From Galdieria sulphuraria (lineage: Eukaryota > Rhodophyta > Bangiophyceae > Galdieriales > Galdieriaceae), in contig NW_005178459.1 in assembly GCF_000341285.1 (NCBI RefSeq), forward strand, positions 62,001 to 126,000: DNA of 64,000 nt, read 5' to 3'. Positions within the stretch are counted from its first letter, which is position 1, and each line of letters opens with the position of its first letter. A model generated the notes under the pieces. It was given only the letters and a program-made list of their open reading frames with translations. It had not been told where the DNA came from and did no database searches. Below, one piece after another: positions 32,708 to 44,906 of the stretch. A program made the position numbers and the translations under genes.

Positions 32708-35700
32708 TATCTTGATATGCATCATTCCACTGTTGACAACTATGTCGTTGAAAGAATATTGGACAATGAAAATTTTGGCAATGCCATTCTTGAATAGTGT
32801 TGCGGCGAGTGCAGCAGTCACACACACTTTGCATTCGCTTCAACTTGCGTTGCTGTCGATTCCAACGTTGAAATAAGATGAAACTAGACCAGGAAGGATG
32901 ATTTTTACATGAAGGACACAAAGGCCATTCTTTTGGGTCGTATAAATTTTGTCCACATAAACTGCAAACGTAATAATGATAATAATGATACAGTCCTCCA
33001 ACGGGATACCGAGTCTGTAACAAATTCCTACAAGAGTTGGAATGATTTAGATTATTCTTTCTGGGTACCATTAACCATGACAATAATGTTGATGGTCTCC
33101 TCATTTGTTGGTACCATTGGTTGATGTCTACTCCAAGGCAGTCGAAAAAACGTTGCAAAGCAGGTATCATTTGTTTGATGATGTAGTAGGTTACATGTAA
33201 TACAGCATGTCCGTTCTCTTGTAAAGACAAAAATTCCTCAGGAGAACATACACAATCTTGCAAGGTTCTGGGTTTCTCCATCCAATAGGCAATAAGGAAA
33301 GGTATTCTTTCTCCATATAATGGAATGGCACGAGAGTCATGGAAAACTCTCCTAGAAGCCACTACAGCAGCTGGCGGAAGCATAGCTTGAGAGCTTGCTT
33401 CCATTTGTGCTCGATAACTACCCCAACGAACTTCCATATAAAAGATAAAATCCATCCAATGAAAATTGCCTCGATGCATACGACTCCACTTCTTTAATAA
33501 ATATTCTTTCACTTTAGATATTTTTCTAGTCTCAAACAATAATCGCAGACTTCTTTCTATCAGCTTTTGTACCGCGGCACAGGAGTCTCTGCGGATGGTT
33601 TCAATACCTTTCGCATCCAATACAGGCCTCTGTTGTTCCAACGACTCGAAAGCATAGCCCACATAACGTTTCTTTACCAACAAAATACATGGCATATATA
33701 CTTTTTCCAACACCAATCGCATAGGATAAGGAAATTGACCAGAAATATGCTCGCTGATTTCCTTGCCTAGCTTCCAACCTTGTCGCCAATCCATTTCAGG
33801 AATAAAAACAAAGAGAGAATCCGTATCACCTCGAATTTGTTATAAGTATTCGTCCAAGTCAATTGTGCAAACTTACCATATACCGTATGTGCTCGAACTT
33901 GTTGCCAACCTCTTTCTATCTCTTCCATACTACGTTTCATTGCTTGTCTACCATGTTGTACGATAGCATCTGCCAAACCTGAACATGGCATACGTCCAGA
34001 AAAAGCTGCACTAGTATAGCCATAAGTCACATTAGCAATTAATTTAAGGGCAAACTGTTGGGCATTCAAGATTTTCCACAGTCGATCTTTGTATTCACCT
34101 TGATAGTGTTCAGCAATCCATTTCATAGATGATTTGATCATTAGGCGAGTAGATAAGATTTCCTGTAATAATCGAGGTAGCATTCCTTTACGTATCTTGG
34201 AGGTTACAAAGCATTCCCCATTAGGAGCAACATAATAATCATTGCAATATCGTTCATATAATGCCCCAGAAGAAAGCTCACTGTCATTCGTGACAGATAA
34301 TAGACTTGGAGGCTCAAAAGATTCCAGTACACCCATTCGACAAGAACCAAAGTGACTAATCTGGGAAAAACCACGGACATTACCAAACATGGTAGAAAAA
34401 CACATGTTATGTGCAATGATGATGGAAGGATACAGACTCTGAAAATCCATAACAATTACTGGGTCTTGATAAAAATTAGTAACAGGTTCCATTACCAAAG
34501 GCAAGCATTCCATAGCTGGTTGACTTAAAAGCTGTTCTCTGGAAGCGCTCAAAAGTAAATAACCATTGGCATGTGCCAATCTTGCTAGCATACTTTCTAC
34601 ACGAAATTGAGAACCACGTGTTATCACACTGCGAAAATCAATACCAAAGATACGAGCCAACTCTGAGGTCTGAGAAACCCAATCTAACTCTTCCAAGAAA
34701 TGAAAGTTATCCGCAGCCTTTTGTAAGCAATATTCATACGCAATATGTATATGCTGTGTCTTCTGAAGAAATGATCCGAGGACCCAGGGTTCATAAGCAG
34801 GAATGCGTTTTTTCAATAGAGCCGCTGACGCACCTTCGTAATCATAGTAAGGCAGTTTCACTTGGACTCGTAAAATGTTCCAAATACCAAACACATATCT
34901 TCCAGTTATCTTTATATGACAGCCTAACCTCTTCATGTAAGTATCGGCACGACTTGCGTCTGGAATTGGACAGTTGTCTTGGTTGACGCTTTCTTCTTCT
35001 TCATCTTCAACCGCTTCGTCATTGTTCCAGGTATTTATATTTGGCTTCGTCTCCTTCCAACGAGATATCCATCTTGTAAAGGCCCAACCTAAATGATGTC
35101 CACGTTCAATCAGATAGCCTAATGATGAACGATGAATATCATATCCAAATATCATATCAATATCATAATATCGTATCCAATGTGCAACTTTGTAAAACAA
35201 TTCTTCTTCATTAGAGACCATTTGAATAGAAATGTCATCAGATATTAGATACGGATACTGAGTCGAAACCGGATCTTCCGCCAAAAGAATCACATGAAAA
35301 ATATCTTGATAAGTTGGCCCTAGATGAAGTTTTGCTCTTTCATCATGAATAACCATACAAACAATATGAACTGCATCTATGGCTGGATCAGGCAGCTTTC
35401 CCTCTCTTGCTTCCGTAATAACTTCTAAAGACATTAATGTTAAACCTTGACTCTGATGTGGTAGGAGTTCGTCATCTTGTTGATAACTATGACCGACTGA
35501 AGATTCTCTTCTGGAAGACATATTATATTCGGTTTCCACAGCGAATCCTGGAGAGAAGAAAAAAGAATCATTGAGGCCAAGGCTTCTTCTATGAAGAGTC
35601 TTTGATTGATCATATTTTTGTGACTGTGCAGGTGTTGTGATGCCGTCCATTTCATCATATCTCGGAGAAGAAGGTCGAACTGCATGTGATTCGGGTGGGT

Positions 35701-37627
35701 TATCCACATCTTCATCTTCACTGGACGAAAAATCATCCTTTCTTGCAATATTGGTGATACTCTTAGCATTTTCTTCGCTACCTTTGAAAGAGTTTGCAGC
35801 AAATCTTGTGTTTAATCTCCCGTAACTATCCATAACAACTTGAGGAACATAATTATACAATGGTCTGTTCATCGAAGCTGCATTCAAATCTTCCACTGTA
35901 GGAGGAGAATCGCATGGAGTGATCCAAACGATACCATTACTATTTCGTCGTTGACTGGGAAGACTTTGATTTCCTCCGTTTGCATCAGAATGTACTTCCA
36001 TTGATGTTGTTATAGAAGCGGATGATGTATCATTAGTCTCTAATTGTTCGTTAACAACTGAATTCAAATAATTGGTTCGTTGGGACGATGTATTCAGGTC
36101 ATTCTCACATTCAGGATGGATAATATCATCATCATTTTTCACAACATTGAAAGAGCCTTCATTATTCTGATTGGACAAAACACAAGGTCCTTCTGTGTGC
36201 GTCATTTCCTTTACAAACCTTTCCATAGTTGGAGTACAATTGAAATCTTGCGACATTTCTTGCTTAATATCTTGTTCCAACAATTGTGAACTCTGCAAAA
36301 TGTCGTTCCATAAACACTCAGTGCTGCGGTCGTCTTTGAAAAATCCAACATAAGGATCGGCAATTCTATCTTCTACATCATGTCCTTGCTTCGTTCTCTC
36401 CTCGACTACGTCAGAATGGTCAACAACAACCTTGGACTCCGCTAAATTAGTATCTCCAATGTCCAAACCTAAATTTGTATTCACAACATTGTCATGCATT
36501 GTTATTCTATTACAATGTTTCCTTTGTTCCTGTTCCAGTCGGCGTAAAAATACTTCCCTTAAATGAGCTTCCGAATAACTCAAATTCACCTTACATTTGT
36601 CCTTCAAGTCTCCTCCATTAGAATAACTTTCCATTCCTAGTAGACTTCTTCTTCTTCCATCTTCTTCCCAGAGACCACGAAGACTAGGAACCAACCTATC
36701 TTCTTCACTGGCAGCTTCCAAAGATGGAATCTCCTTGCAGTCTTCCGGATTAAGAATGTCTGTTGCGTTCACATCCAACTCTAGATCACAGTATGACTTT
36801 CTTTCAAGTGGAGATAAACAATGCGAATGGGACAATTCTTCACAATATTCTGATAAAAATAGTCTTTGGCTAAGAGGAATATTCAGCAGATCTCTCTGAC
36901 TATTCAAATAATCTGTGAGTGACGTATTTGCTTCCATATTGCTCATATAAGACAGGCGTCTAAATGGAATCTCATTCATTCTCCAAGGAAACGTATCACT
37001 GCGCGGGAGAGGAAGTCTGAATCGTGGATTAGACAGTCGAATAAAATTCATCCCATAAAGATTATAATCTATCATAAACTGTGACAAATAAGATATATGC
37101 GACTCATGTGGTTGTAATATCAAATCTCTAGCGGGAAACCTAAAACACAAGTCTGCCAACTTGCGAATATTTCCAGGTACAAAAGTATATATCTTAACGA
37201 AAAAGCAAGAATGAGCATGAAAACCATAGAACGGTATTCTTTCTACAATTTCGGTAGCAGCAATGATTTTCTGTGCATTAGTAGAACTGATACTGGAGGA
37301 AAGCGAGTGTTCTAAAAATTCTACCAGCTGAGTTGTGAAAGCTTGTGCCTCTCCAAGATTTCTGAAATGTTTAGGGGGCAACTGTACATAGAAATAAGGC
37401 AAGACATTGTGAATGTGAAGACAGCATTTTTGTCCACTCAACGTACTTCCAAAAATGCGGATGACGGGTTGGCGGGCTATGCGTTTGCCTTGTGAAGGAG
37501 TTGCTCCCTGGTCATCATAATAATAGTCGATATATACAAGTCTTATTCTCAACCACTCCTCCAGTTTTCTTTAGTAGGAACAGCAGAAACACTAAAAATA
37601 ACTTACTTCTAATTTTCCTCTAGACAT
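32685..37627 (-). CDS. REV3: DNA polymerase zeta catalytic subunit REV3
   Basis: REV3 extends mismatched or damaged primer ends in translesion synthesis. It is a B-family polymerase: an N-terminal domain (RIRLVYIDYYY, VLPYFYVQLP), a long poorly conserved insert, a decayed exonuclease region (DIDMIFGYD), motif A in VIVMDFQSLYPSIIIAHN, motif B around LKLIANVTYGYTSAAFSG and motif C in VYGDTDSLFVFIP. The C-terminus has zinc-type CSLCGQ...CPSC (CysA) and CDCC...HCPIFF (CysB, the Fe-S site that binds accessory subunits). Three exons: 37627-37607, 37558-33877 and 33829-32685. The 21-nt first exon was chosen because the main frame has no ATG; its 48-bp intron has a TACTAAAG branch site. About 1,614 residues, shorter than human REV3 and like yeast. 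Confidence 0.93.
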
Positions 37628-37716
37628 ATAAAAAGCGACTGACTACATGTTACGAAAGTTTTTTTAAAGAACTTTGTACTTTTCTAATTGGCATCGACAA
37701 AGTAAAAAATTCATTT

Positions 37717-37724
37717 GCGCCAAA
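37717..37724. promoter_or_regulatory. E2F-type site in the REV3 / MPDU1-like divergent promoter
   Basis: GCGCCAAA is a perfect match to the E2F/DP consensus. It sits about 90 bp upstream of the REV3 start codon and just before the ATG of the divergent gene. E2F sites commonly drive S-phase expression of replication and repair genes in plants and algae, which suits REV3. Chance occurrence cannot be excluded. Confidence 0.4.
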
Positions 37725-37726
37725 AA

Positions 37727-38554
37727 ATGAACAAAGGATTATCATTTGGCGTTATTTCACTGTCAAAAAGTTTTCTCAAACATCACTGTTTAAAATATTC
37801 AACTCCTGCCACCTACAAATGTATAAACAAAGTGAAAAAGCAATCTACTTGTCAACAATCGAGTATCTCTTTACCTTCTCCAGACGTGGTACGTTGTAAC
37901 CATTTGAAGAGCACTAGTTCCTTGATTGGATATGTGGTTATTTTTTGTTCTACGTTTTATAAAGTTCCTCAGATTGCTAGAATTATCACAAAGAAAAGTT
38001 CTAAAGGTATCAGTTTAAGTATGTACGTATTGGAGAGTATCGGTATTTATTTCTCTCTTTGTTACTGTATTCAAGCAAAGTTTCCTTGGGAGACTTTTGC
38101 AGAGAGTATTTGTATATTTGTTCAAAATATAATTATAACATTATTCTTATACAAATATACGGAAAGAAAGGATGGGCGTAACCGTAACTTGGTTTATGCT
38201 TTAATCCCGTTGATGGGAGCTTCGTTACTTTGCATAAGGTTACCTATACATTGGTTGCAATTGTTACAGGTGTGCTCCAGTCCGTTGATGAACATAAGTA
38301 AGATACCTCAGATACTTCGGAATGAACGTAATCAATCTACTGGAGAACTTTCTCCTATTACTTTGAGTTTCCAATTGGCTGGGAATGTAGCTCGTGTATT
38401 TACCACCATAGTTCAGTTAAGAAATCGATGGTTTCTGACTTCCATTTCCATTTCACTTATTTTGAATGCAATACTTGGCTTGCAGTATATACGATATCGT
38501 TTTAGTATAACCAAGTCAACGTACTTTCCGGATGACCACTTTGGAAATAGCTGA
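37727..38554 (+). CDS. MPDU1-like PQ-loop membrane protein
   Basis: MPDU1 family proteins are needed for use of dolichol-linked mannose and glucose in the ER. Two PQ-loop repeats are visible: FYKVPQIARIITKKSSKGIS and, 120 residues later, MNISKIPQILRNERNQSTGE, each followed by hydrophobic helices; about seven membrane segments in all. SFQLAGNVARVFTT is typical of MPDU1. The 70-residue basic N-terminus before the first helix is longer than in animal MPDU1 and could be a transit peptide, so a plastid paralogue is possible. Single exon. Confidence 0.78.
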   Translation: MNKGLSFGVISLSKSFLKHHCLKYSTPATYKCINKVKKQSTCQQSSISLPSPDVVRCNHLKSTSSLIGYVVIFCSTFYKVPQIARIITKKSSKGISLSMYVLESIGIYFSLCYCIQAKFPWETFAESICIFVQNIIITLFLYKYTERKDGRNRNLVYALIPLMGASLLCIRLPIHWLQLLQVCSSPLMNISKIPQILRNERNQSTGELSPITLSFQLAGNVARVFTTIVQLRNRWFLTSISISLILNAILGLQYIRYRFSITKSTYFPDDHFGNS

Positions 38555-38726
38555 GTTAAACAAGTTTGAAGAAATTGAAGAGCAGATGACTAGTCGTTTT
38601 GACAAGTCTTCCATCTTCTATAGTTGTTCAACTCATCATTTCATTCATTTACCTAGTTGGCAAAGATTATAATTGACATGTCTACAATATATGAGTCCAA
38701 GTATTTGCCACAAGTCAAAACCTGTC

Positions 38727-41700
38727 TTATCGGAAATAAGCATATAAAATATCATCCATCATTTCTCCTCGACCAACTCTACAGATATCGGAAACAAAAC
38801 ATCGAAACATTCCTTTAGAAACGGCTTCAGGTGTCTGTGAGTACAAATTCACATATTCTAATAACATCGACTCGAAAGCTTTTCTCATTTCAACAGTGAA
38901 TTTGGTAGGTTGACTGGACTCTACTGCTTGTTGTATCCAAATGGGTAATGAGGACTGTAGATGGAACAATGCTACCCATTGACAAAAAGATAAAAGTAAG
39001 TTGCATAGATAACGTATCAAACGAGAAGGTATTCCTCCACCAACAGCATAAACGATTCCTTGTAATAACACTGGTACGAAACTAGTAAATTTCTCAGCCA
39101 ATGAGAATTGAGAAAATTCTCTTTGAATCCAAGATTCGAATAACTGAGACCAAAAACGGAGACTAGACATACAGGCATTCGCATCTGATAAATAAAATCC
39201 CAATAGTAAAATAGGAAATATTTGTTCTGACCAAGATAACAAAATTGTTGGATAATATAAGACTAGATTTTCAGATAATCTACAACATTCAGCTATCAAA
39301 TCTTGCCGTTCACAAGCACTTGATAAAGAATATGTTGATATACATTGATTACAAGTATTCCAAATTCCTGATACTACTTGTAATATGCATTCTTGAGAGC
39401 CCGTTGCATGAGGATCCAACAAAGGAATCAGCTGAATACAGCCATGAATCCAACAAGCTTCACCATCACTTTTCGCAAATATACTTTGAAGAATATTTAA
39501 AATTTGAATAACTGCATTTTGGTCTGCAAAATAGGTCGATGGAATATACGAATCAACTTTGTTACATTCCAGACCTTGAACAAATATTCTGCACAATTCC
39601 GGAGCAATCAGTTCATGAGAAGCAAAGTGATGACCTAAGAGCACAAAACTCTCCAACCTTTCAAATATGACTCGATAACTAATACGAGTCTCGTCAAGTC
39701 CATGAAAGACTGCCGAAATCACACTTAATACCTCCACAACCTTCCTTGGATCCTCTGAAAAACTAGATTGAGAATATAAAGACTGCATGGCTGTTTCTAA
39801 ATAATCCAAATAGGGTTGCAAGATAACACATACAGAACGGAATCGTTCTTCTTCACTCTCCATACTGGCTATCATTCTAGCCAAGGATTCCATGGTCGGT
39901 TTGTAAACTGAAAGATTGCTATGAAGGAAATCTACTGCTTTAAACAGAGCTTCGGCGTAAGGCAATAACTTTTTGGGAGAGGAAAAGGACCATGTTCTTA
40001 ATAAAATAGAGGCTTCTCTTGGAACTACTTTCAAACATAAGGGCAAAATATTCATAATAGGTTGGAATAAGATACGTTCCAGTGAATCTTCCAGTAAAAC
40101 TGTAGAAAACGCAGTAAACAACCTCAAAGTGGCGATTTTCAAGTAGTTGGGAGAATTTTCATATAACAATTGCAAACCAAATTGAAATACAGTAGTCGTC
40201 GACTGAACTAGAATAGCTTGATGTACCTTAGGATGCATATCTGATTGAGAACTCGTCTTTTTCTCTGTATTTTCCATACAAGCTGAAGCAGCACAAGTTA
40301 ATACAAAGAATGCCGATTCGAGACTTAAAGAGGATTGCGAAGGTGTCCAATAATCGTCAAAAAAATGGATGATACGACTAACGTCTCCTACTGCCTTGGC
40401 AAGTTCCATGATAGCTTCAAATGCAGCATCTCTCAGCTGTTGAAATTCTTCGATAGAAGAGTCCCCATCTGGATTGTCAACTGAAGCATTATTTATAGCT
40501 AACAGAAGGGTTTCATCGGAAGCAGTACAAATATAAATAAAATGCTAAAGACGTTAATGGTCATTGCCAAGCATACAGCTTAAACAGCTTCAATTACTTA
40601 CTTGAAAACACTCTTGAAAGAAAACATAAAGTTGCTCAATATTACAATGTGACCCTATTTGACCATTCAGTTTAAGATGATAAAAACTGTTGGCAAAATA
40701 TGAAACTCCTTCCAATGCAGCCAGAGTTGCATTATGCACTCCACTTTGCAGTCCAAACATCAATAAATCACATAGTTCTAATATTGCTGCAACTTTGTTT
40801 GTTTCCTCAGATTCTGAGGCAAAATATTGAAAGCTATCTTGTCTGACAAGCAAATCTATGTTGGCTTCTACAATGGAAACTGCGACTTCCAAAGCTGCAT
40901 GTACCATAGAAACGTACTCGGAGTTTGTATGTCGCTTTCGTGCAGCTGTTTTTTTTTGGTAAAAGACTCATTCAATCATTTGAACTCTAAGAAAGCATTC
41001 ATTGTTTTACTTACCCTTTAATATTGAGAGCAGAGATGAACATGTTTGTAATATCGAACTTGTTGGTATACCGCCCCTATCAGTAAAGAAGTTTCAAGTT
41101 ATTCTCAATAATCGAAACATCAAAACTTTACAAGTACCGGCCAACATCATCAGCAAGTGCATCAGCAACTTCACATATCAACTCAGAATCTTCAAAAATG
41201 CTGCATAGAATATCTGCCGTACTGCCTCTCGTTCTATATACATTCCAACTCTTTAAACAACGAATACAATCTTTTTTTAATGAATAACTACTCATAGGAA
41301 ACCTCAACTCGCTATTAGAATGATTATCCTCCAGACTTTCACGATAAAGTTCCGAAGATACTTCGCTGACAACTTTAGAAGCCTTGCTCCTTAACCAAGC
41401 TCTTCGTTCTGCGTCTTCTCCACTTCCATAAGAAGGGATATTTTCCACTTCTTCAAGGAATATTAAGTACAAAAGAGGTGTTATGTGTTGTTCTTTACCC
41501 AACTCTACAAAGGTATTCCACCAGTATTCCAACTTGTCTTCCACATCAACATCGTTACCCAAAGAGAAGAGAAGAATGGAACAACTCGCAGCTTTGCAAC
41601 ATTTTTCAATGGAAGAATGGTTCAATTTCTTGCAACAACTTTCTTTCAACAACTGCTTTGTCAACTCTATTGTTTGTTGTCTTTGCTGCTTATCGAAGGA

Positions 41701-41964
41701 ATCATAACTGGTTCTTATACAGTCCTCCAACATAGTCCCTGCAAACTGAAACATAAAGGATAGCAATTGATTGTCAAAAGACCGTATGGAAGTGAGCCAA
41801 GCCTCGTTACTCAGAAACTGACAGAACAAGAGAAGGTGAGTGGGTTGTTGTCGAACACTTCTCAAAAACTCGTCTGCTTCTCTGTAGTCTGAAGGTGATG
41901 CTGTTGGTTCACATAAAATAGAAAGTGCCTTTACAATATTGTTTAAAATATTGTCTTCTTCCAT
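38727..41964 (-). CDS. Karyopherin-beta, importin-13/transportin-3-like
   Basis: A long all-helical protein (about 1,015 residues) with HEAT-like repeats. The N-terminus (NIVKALSIL, DEFLRSVRQQPTHLLLFCQFL) resembles the importin-13/transportin-3 opening, and EEFQQLRDAAFEAIMELAKA fits the XPO1-like middle. Five exons: 41964-41138, 41076-41015, 40945-40602, 40544-38727, with introns of 61, 69 and 57 bp (four exons in total are supported; other introns are not needed). Similarity is spread thin, so the family call is firmer than the subtype. It would shuttle cargo through nuclear pores under RanGTP control. Confidence 0.65.
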
Positions 41965-42088
41965 GTTGGATCGAAACGCTTTCTACTATGTACAATTGAA
42001 ACTCGATTTGTCAACAAAATCGAAAATGCATGAATAGAGAGCTATTACAATTTCTTTCATTTGATAAAAACAAATTTAGCTATTCAAA

Positions 42089-43099
42089 TTATGGACTGCT
42101 TCTCATTCGTGAAGCTTCTCCATCCACCACAATAGCATCCAACGATTCCTTGAGAGCAGGTTGTGCTTTCTGTTGTCTTTCCAAATATCTTTCATATAAG
42201 CGCAAACGGATTCTTTCAAATGACTGCATAACCACTTCCTTCGATATTGTTTCAGGATCCTGAATGGATTGAATATTATGCTCTCTATTTGGCTGGGGAG
42301 TATTCACAGTATGACCTACTGCCATAAATAACGGTAGTGTCTGAGGGGAAGAGTTATTGTTTCCAGAGATTACTCTTACGGAATGGAGCTGCTGTGTGGA
42401 ACTTGAGCTATTACGTCCATGATCGGACAAGCGAACTGTCTCATTACAAAGAGGACAACGGGTTCCATAACTTAGCCAATGAGTGATACAATGTACATGA
42501 AAGGCGTGTCCGCAAGGAAGCAATCTCAAATGACTATCCTTTTCCACCACTTCTAAACAAACTGCACAAACACCATCAGGTAATATATGCTGTCCTAAAA
42601 AGTAGAATTTTAAACGCTTTGCTCTCACTTGTGTTGTTTCGGTGTCACTATTTCTGTCAGAGTCTGCGAACCAACTGGTAGCCTTGTAACTATCGTCGTG
42701 ATCATTTCCCTTATCTTCCAGAGACAATTCTTCCTTAGTTGCAATTGGAGAAGGAGGTTCTAACAAAGTTTTTTCTTCTACTTGTGTTGGAGTGAGAACT
42801 TCTTCATCTTCTTCCCAGAATAAAAGAGGTGTTTCTAGAGGACCTTTGTATATTATTTCGGGACAGTAAATTTCCACTTCATAAGCAGATAATCCCTTTT
42901 CTTTTCTTCGAGCTGCTCTACTCAGTGTTCTTCTTCTACGTGTTCTCGTGGTTGCTGAAGGGTCTAAGAAGCCTCTCAACCCTCTTCTTCTTCGGATGTG
43001 GTTATTGATAGAACAGCCTACTCCCGTAAGTATCATAGCCGCAATGGAAACACAAAAGCACGCGAGTATAATCTCTGCAGGAGACGCATTTGCAGACAT
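42089..43099 (-). CDS. Membrane-anchored RING-H2 E3 ubiquitin ligase
   Basis: The protein opens with one hydrophobic segment (residues 8-28) followed by an Arg-rich stop-transfer stretch. A complete RING-H2 finger lies near residue 180: CAVCL, then RLLPCGHAFHVHCITHWL and CPLC, giving the C3-H2-C3 zinc ligand order. After it comes a polar tail with a charged helix (RIRLRLYERYLERQQ). This layout, anchor then RING-H2, is that of ATL-like ligases. Single exon; ATG at 43099. Substrates unknown. Confidence 0.85.
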   Translation of the reverse strand: MSANASPAEIILACFCVSIAAMILTGVGCSINNHIRRRRGLRGFLDPSATTRTRRRRTLSRAARRKEKGLSAYEVEIYCPEIIYKGPLETPLLFWEEDEEVLTPTQVEEKTLLEPPSPIATKEELSLEDKGNDHDDSYKATSWFADSDRNSDTETTQVRAKRLKFYFLGQHILPDGVCAVCLEVVEKDSHLRLLPCGHAFHVHCITHWLSYGTRCPLCNETVRLSDHGRNSSSSTQQLHSVRVISGNNNSSPQTLPLFMAVGHTVNTPQPNREHNIQSIQDPETISKEVVMQSFERIRLRLYERYLERQQKAQPALKESLDAIVVDGEASRMRSSP

Positions 43100-43191
43100 A
43101 GAAATACAAAAAGTTTATTCCCTAATACAATGAACCACACCAATCCTCCCCAACAAAAAGAGAATATAAAACAATTATTTACAACTTCATT

Positions 43192-44641
43192 TTACCAATG
43201 CATTCTAAAAGATCCTTCTCTAGGCAACTTTGTCTGTCTCCTTATAAACTCCAAAGGAATCCTATCAGGGTCTTCTATAATAGCCATTTCAACTACTTCA
43301 CCACCAATAACCTTGCAGATGATGAAAGATTGTTAAAAGAGTTTTCAAAGTTCCCACTACCTGTTGTCCAGGAAAGACTCTAATATATAATATTCCACCA
43401 TTTCGACGTCGTATATCTAATAGATAAGACTCAAGATCTACACAGGCCTTTTCTTATCATGTTGGAAACAGAACAAGAATTGTGCCATAATACTCACTTT
43501 AGTAACGTCGAAAACTAAAGTACAAGGATTCAATGCTGTCAATTCATTCCTCTTCTTCGAGGATAAACCGATATCTTCAATCAACTCTAAACGAATACCC
43601 ATTCCTTGTAAGAAACATGCCCGATAATGTTCCTATGATTAAAAATATCAGATAATGATCTGCGTTTTGTGAAAAAATACAATGACAACCTTGGTAATAA
43701 ATTTTTCGATAAGAATAAAGCCAAGAATACCATAAAATGCTAAAGATTCTTCTATATCAGTCACATAAATACTATTAAAAATATTAAAATGCATCATTCT
43801 TGAATAAAAGACTCTTGCCTTATATGATGAAGACCCACACAATTGGAAGAATAGTTACATATCGGAGGCATGTATATCATCTTGTATCTCATGAAACCTC
43901 TCCAACGTCTAATGCTCTGCTCAAAAAAAAAGAGAAAAGCAAACACTTTCAACATACATACTCAGGATAGGATTGACATTCAAAACCTAAAATGGAATAA
44001 AATCCCATCTCATGAGGAAACGCTTTGACGTAGATAGCGCCTTGGTTTGATAAATTACTACTAAGAATTGACTGTATTAAGGTTCTTCCTATTCCTTGAC
44101 CTAATCCATACTATATATTTACATAGAATTATCAACAAAATACTAAAAACGCACCTCGAAACTCTGGCAAAACAGCCACTCTATCAATTTCAACGTTGCT
44201 GCCTCGGAAAATATATCGTCCAGCAGCAACTACTTGTTTATTTTTTCGACCTATTAAACAAATTGTACAGCTTGCAAAATCTAATTCATCCGGGATGGTC
44301 AAAGATAAAGATTCCAGCTCAGGCTCTGAGTCAATTACAGTTTTCCATATCTTCAAGGCTGCCTCCCACTCTAAATGGTCTTTTATTCTAGCAACTTCAA
44401 CGGGTGAATAATTTTTAAGAGTCTGATAGTGTTGGCTATTCTCGTCGATAAGAAAAAAATAGGGCTTTCTTTCAATAACTTCACCACAACACTTTACAGA
44501 AACGAAGGGTGACAAAACAGTGTTGTTTTTGAATAATTTCGCTTTTTTACAAGTATGAGTTTTAGCTTTCGAGAAAACTGGAAAATAAGACGACAAGTAA
44601 ACACTAGTCAACACAAAGCAACATGATAAGACTTTATCCAT
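43192..44641 (-). CDS. Apparent GNAT acetyltransferase - VOC/glyoxalase fusion protein
   Basis: The N-terminal half (after a hydrophobic leader, residues 1-25) has GNAT acetyl-CoA motifs: VEIDRVAVLPEFRG, then YGLGQGIGRTLI, and YVKAFPHEMGFYSILGFE. The C-terminal half is a VOC domain: VGLHHISIYVTDIEESLAF, LGFILIEKF, then EMAIIEDPDRIPLEFIRR. Exons: 44641-44153 (or 44144), 44110-43958, 43916-43819, 43771-43690, 43632-43498, 43447-43361 and 43311-43192. One intron (43818-43772) is GC-AG with the classic AG/GCAAGA border. A donor 4 bp upstream at 43961 would instead end the GNAT part early (stop at 43889), making two genes with a 4-bp ATGA overlap. The first junction is unsettled (GC-AG 42 bp or GT-AG 33 bp). 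Confidence 0.65.
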
Positions 44642-44906
44642 GTTATCTCAATCCAAAAAATGATTTGTAACTATTCTGTCATAAATAGAAGTTGACAATA
44701 ACAAGATTTTGAATCAATATCAAATATTAGAGTTGAAATATCCAAATTCATGGAACTTTACTATTCTTCCAGAAACATACAAGTTATATCATTTCCGAAA
44801 TAGAAGAACGAAAACAACATTCTAAAATGTCCGTATCAAATGCTACTCAATGTGAATTGGATGAGTGAAAATTATTGAGTCCATTTGTTTATTCCTTTGT
44901 ACAAAG

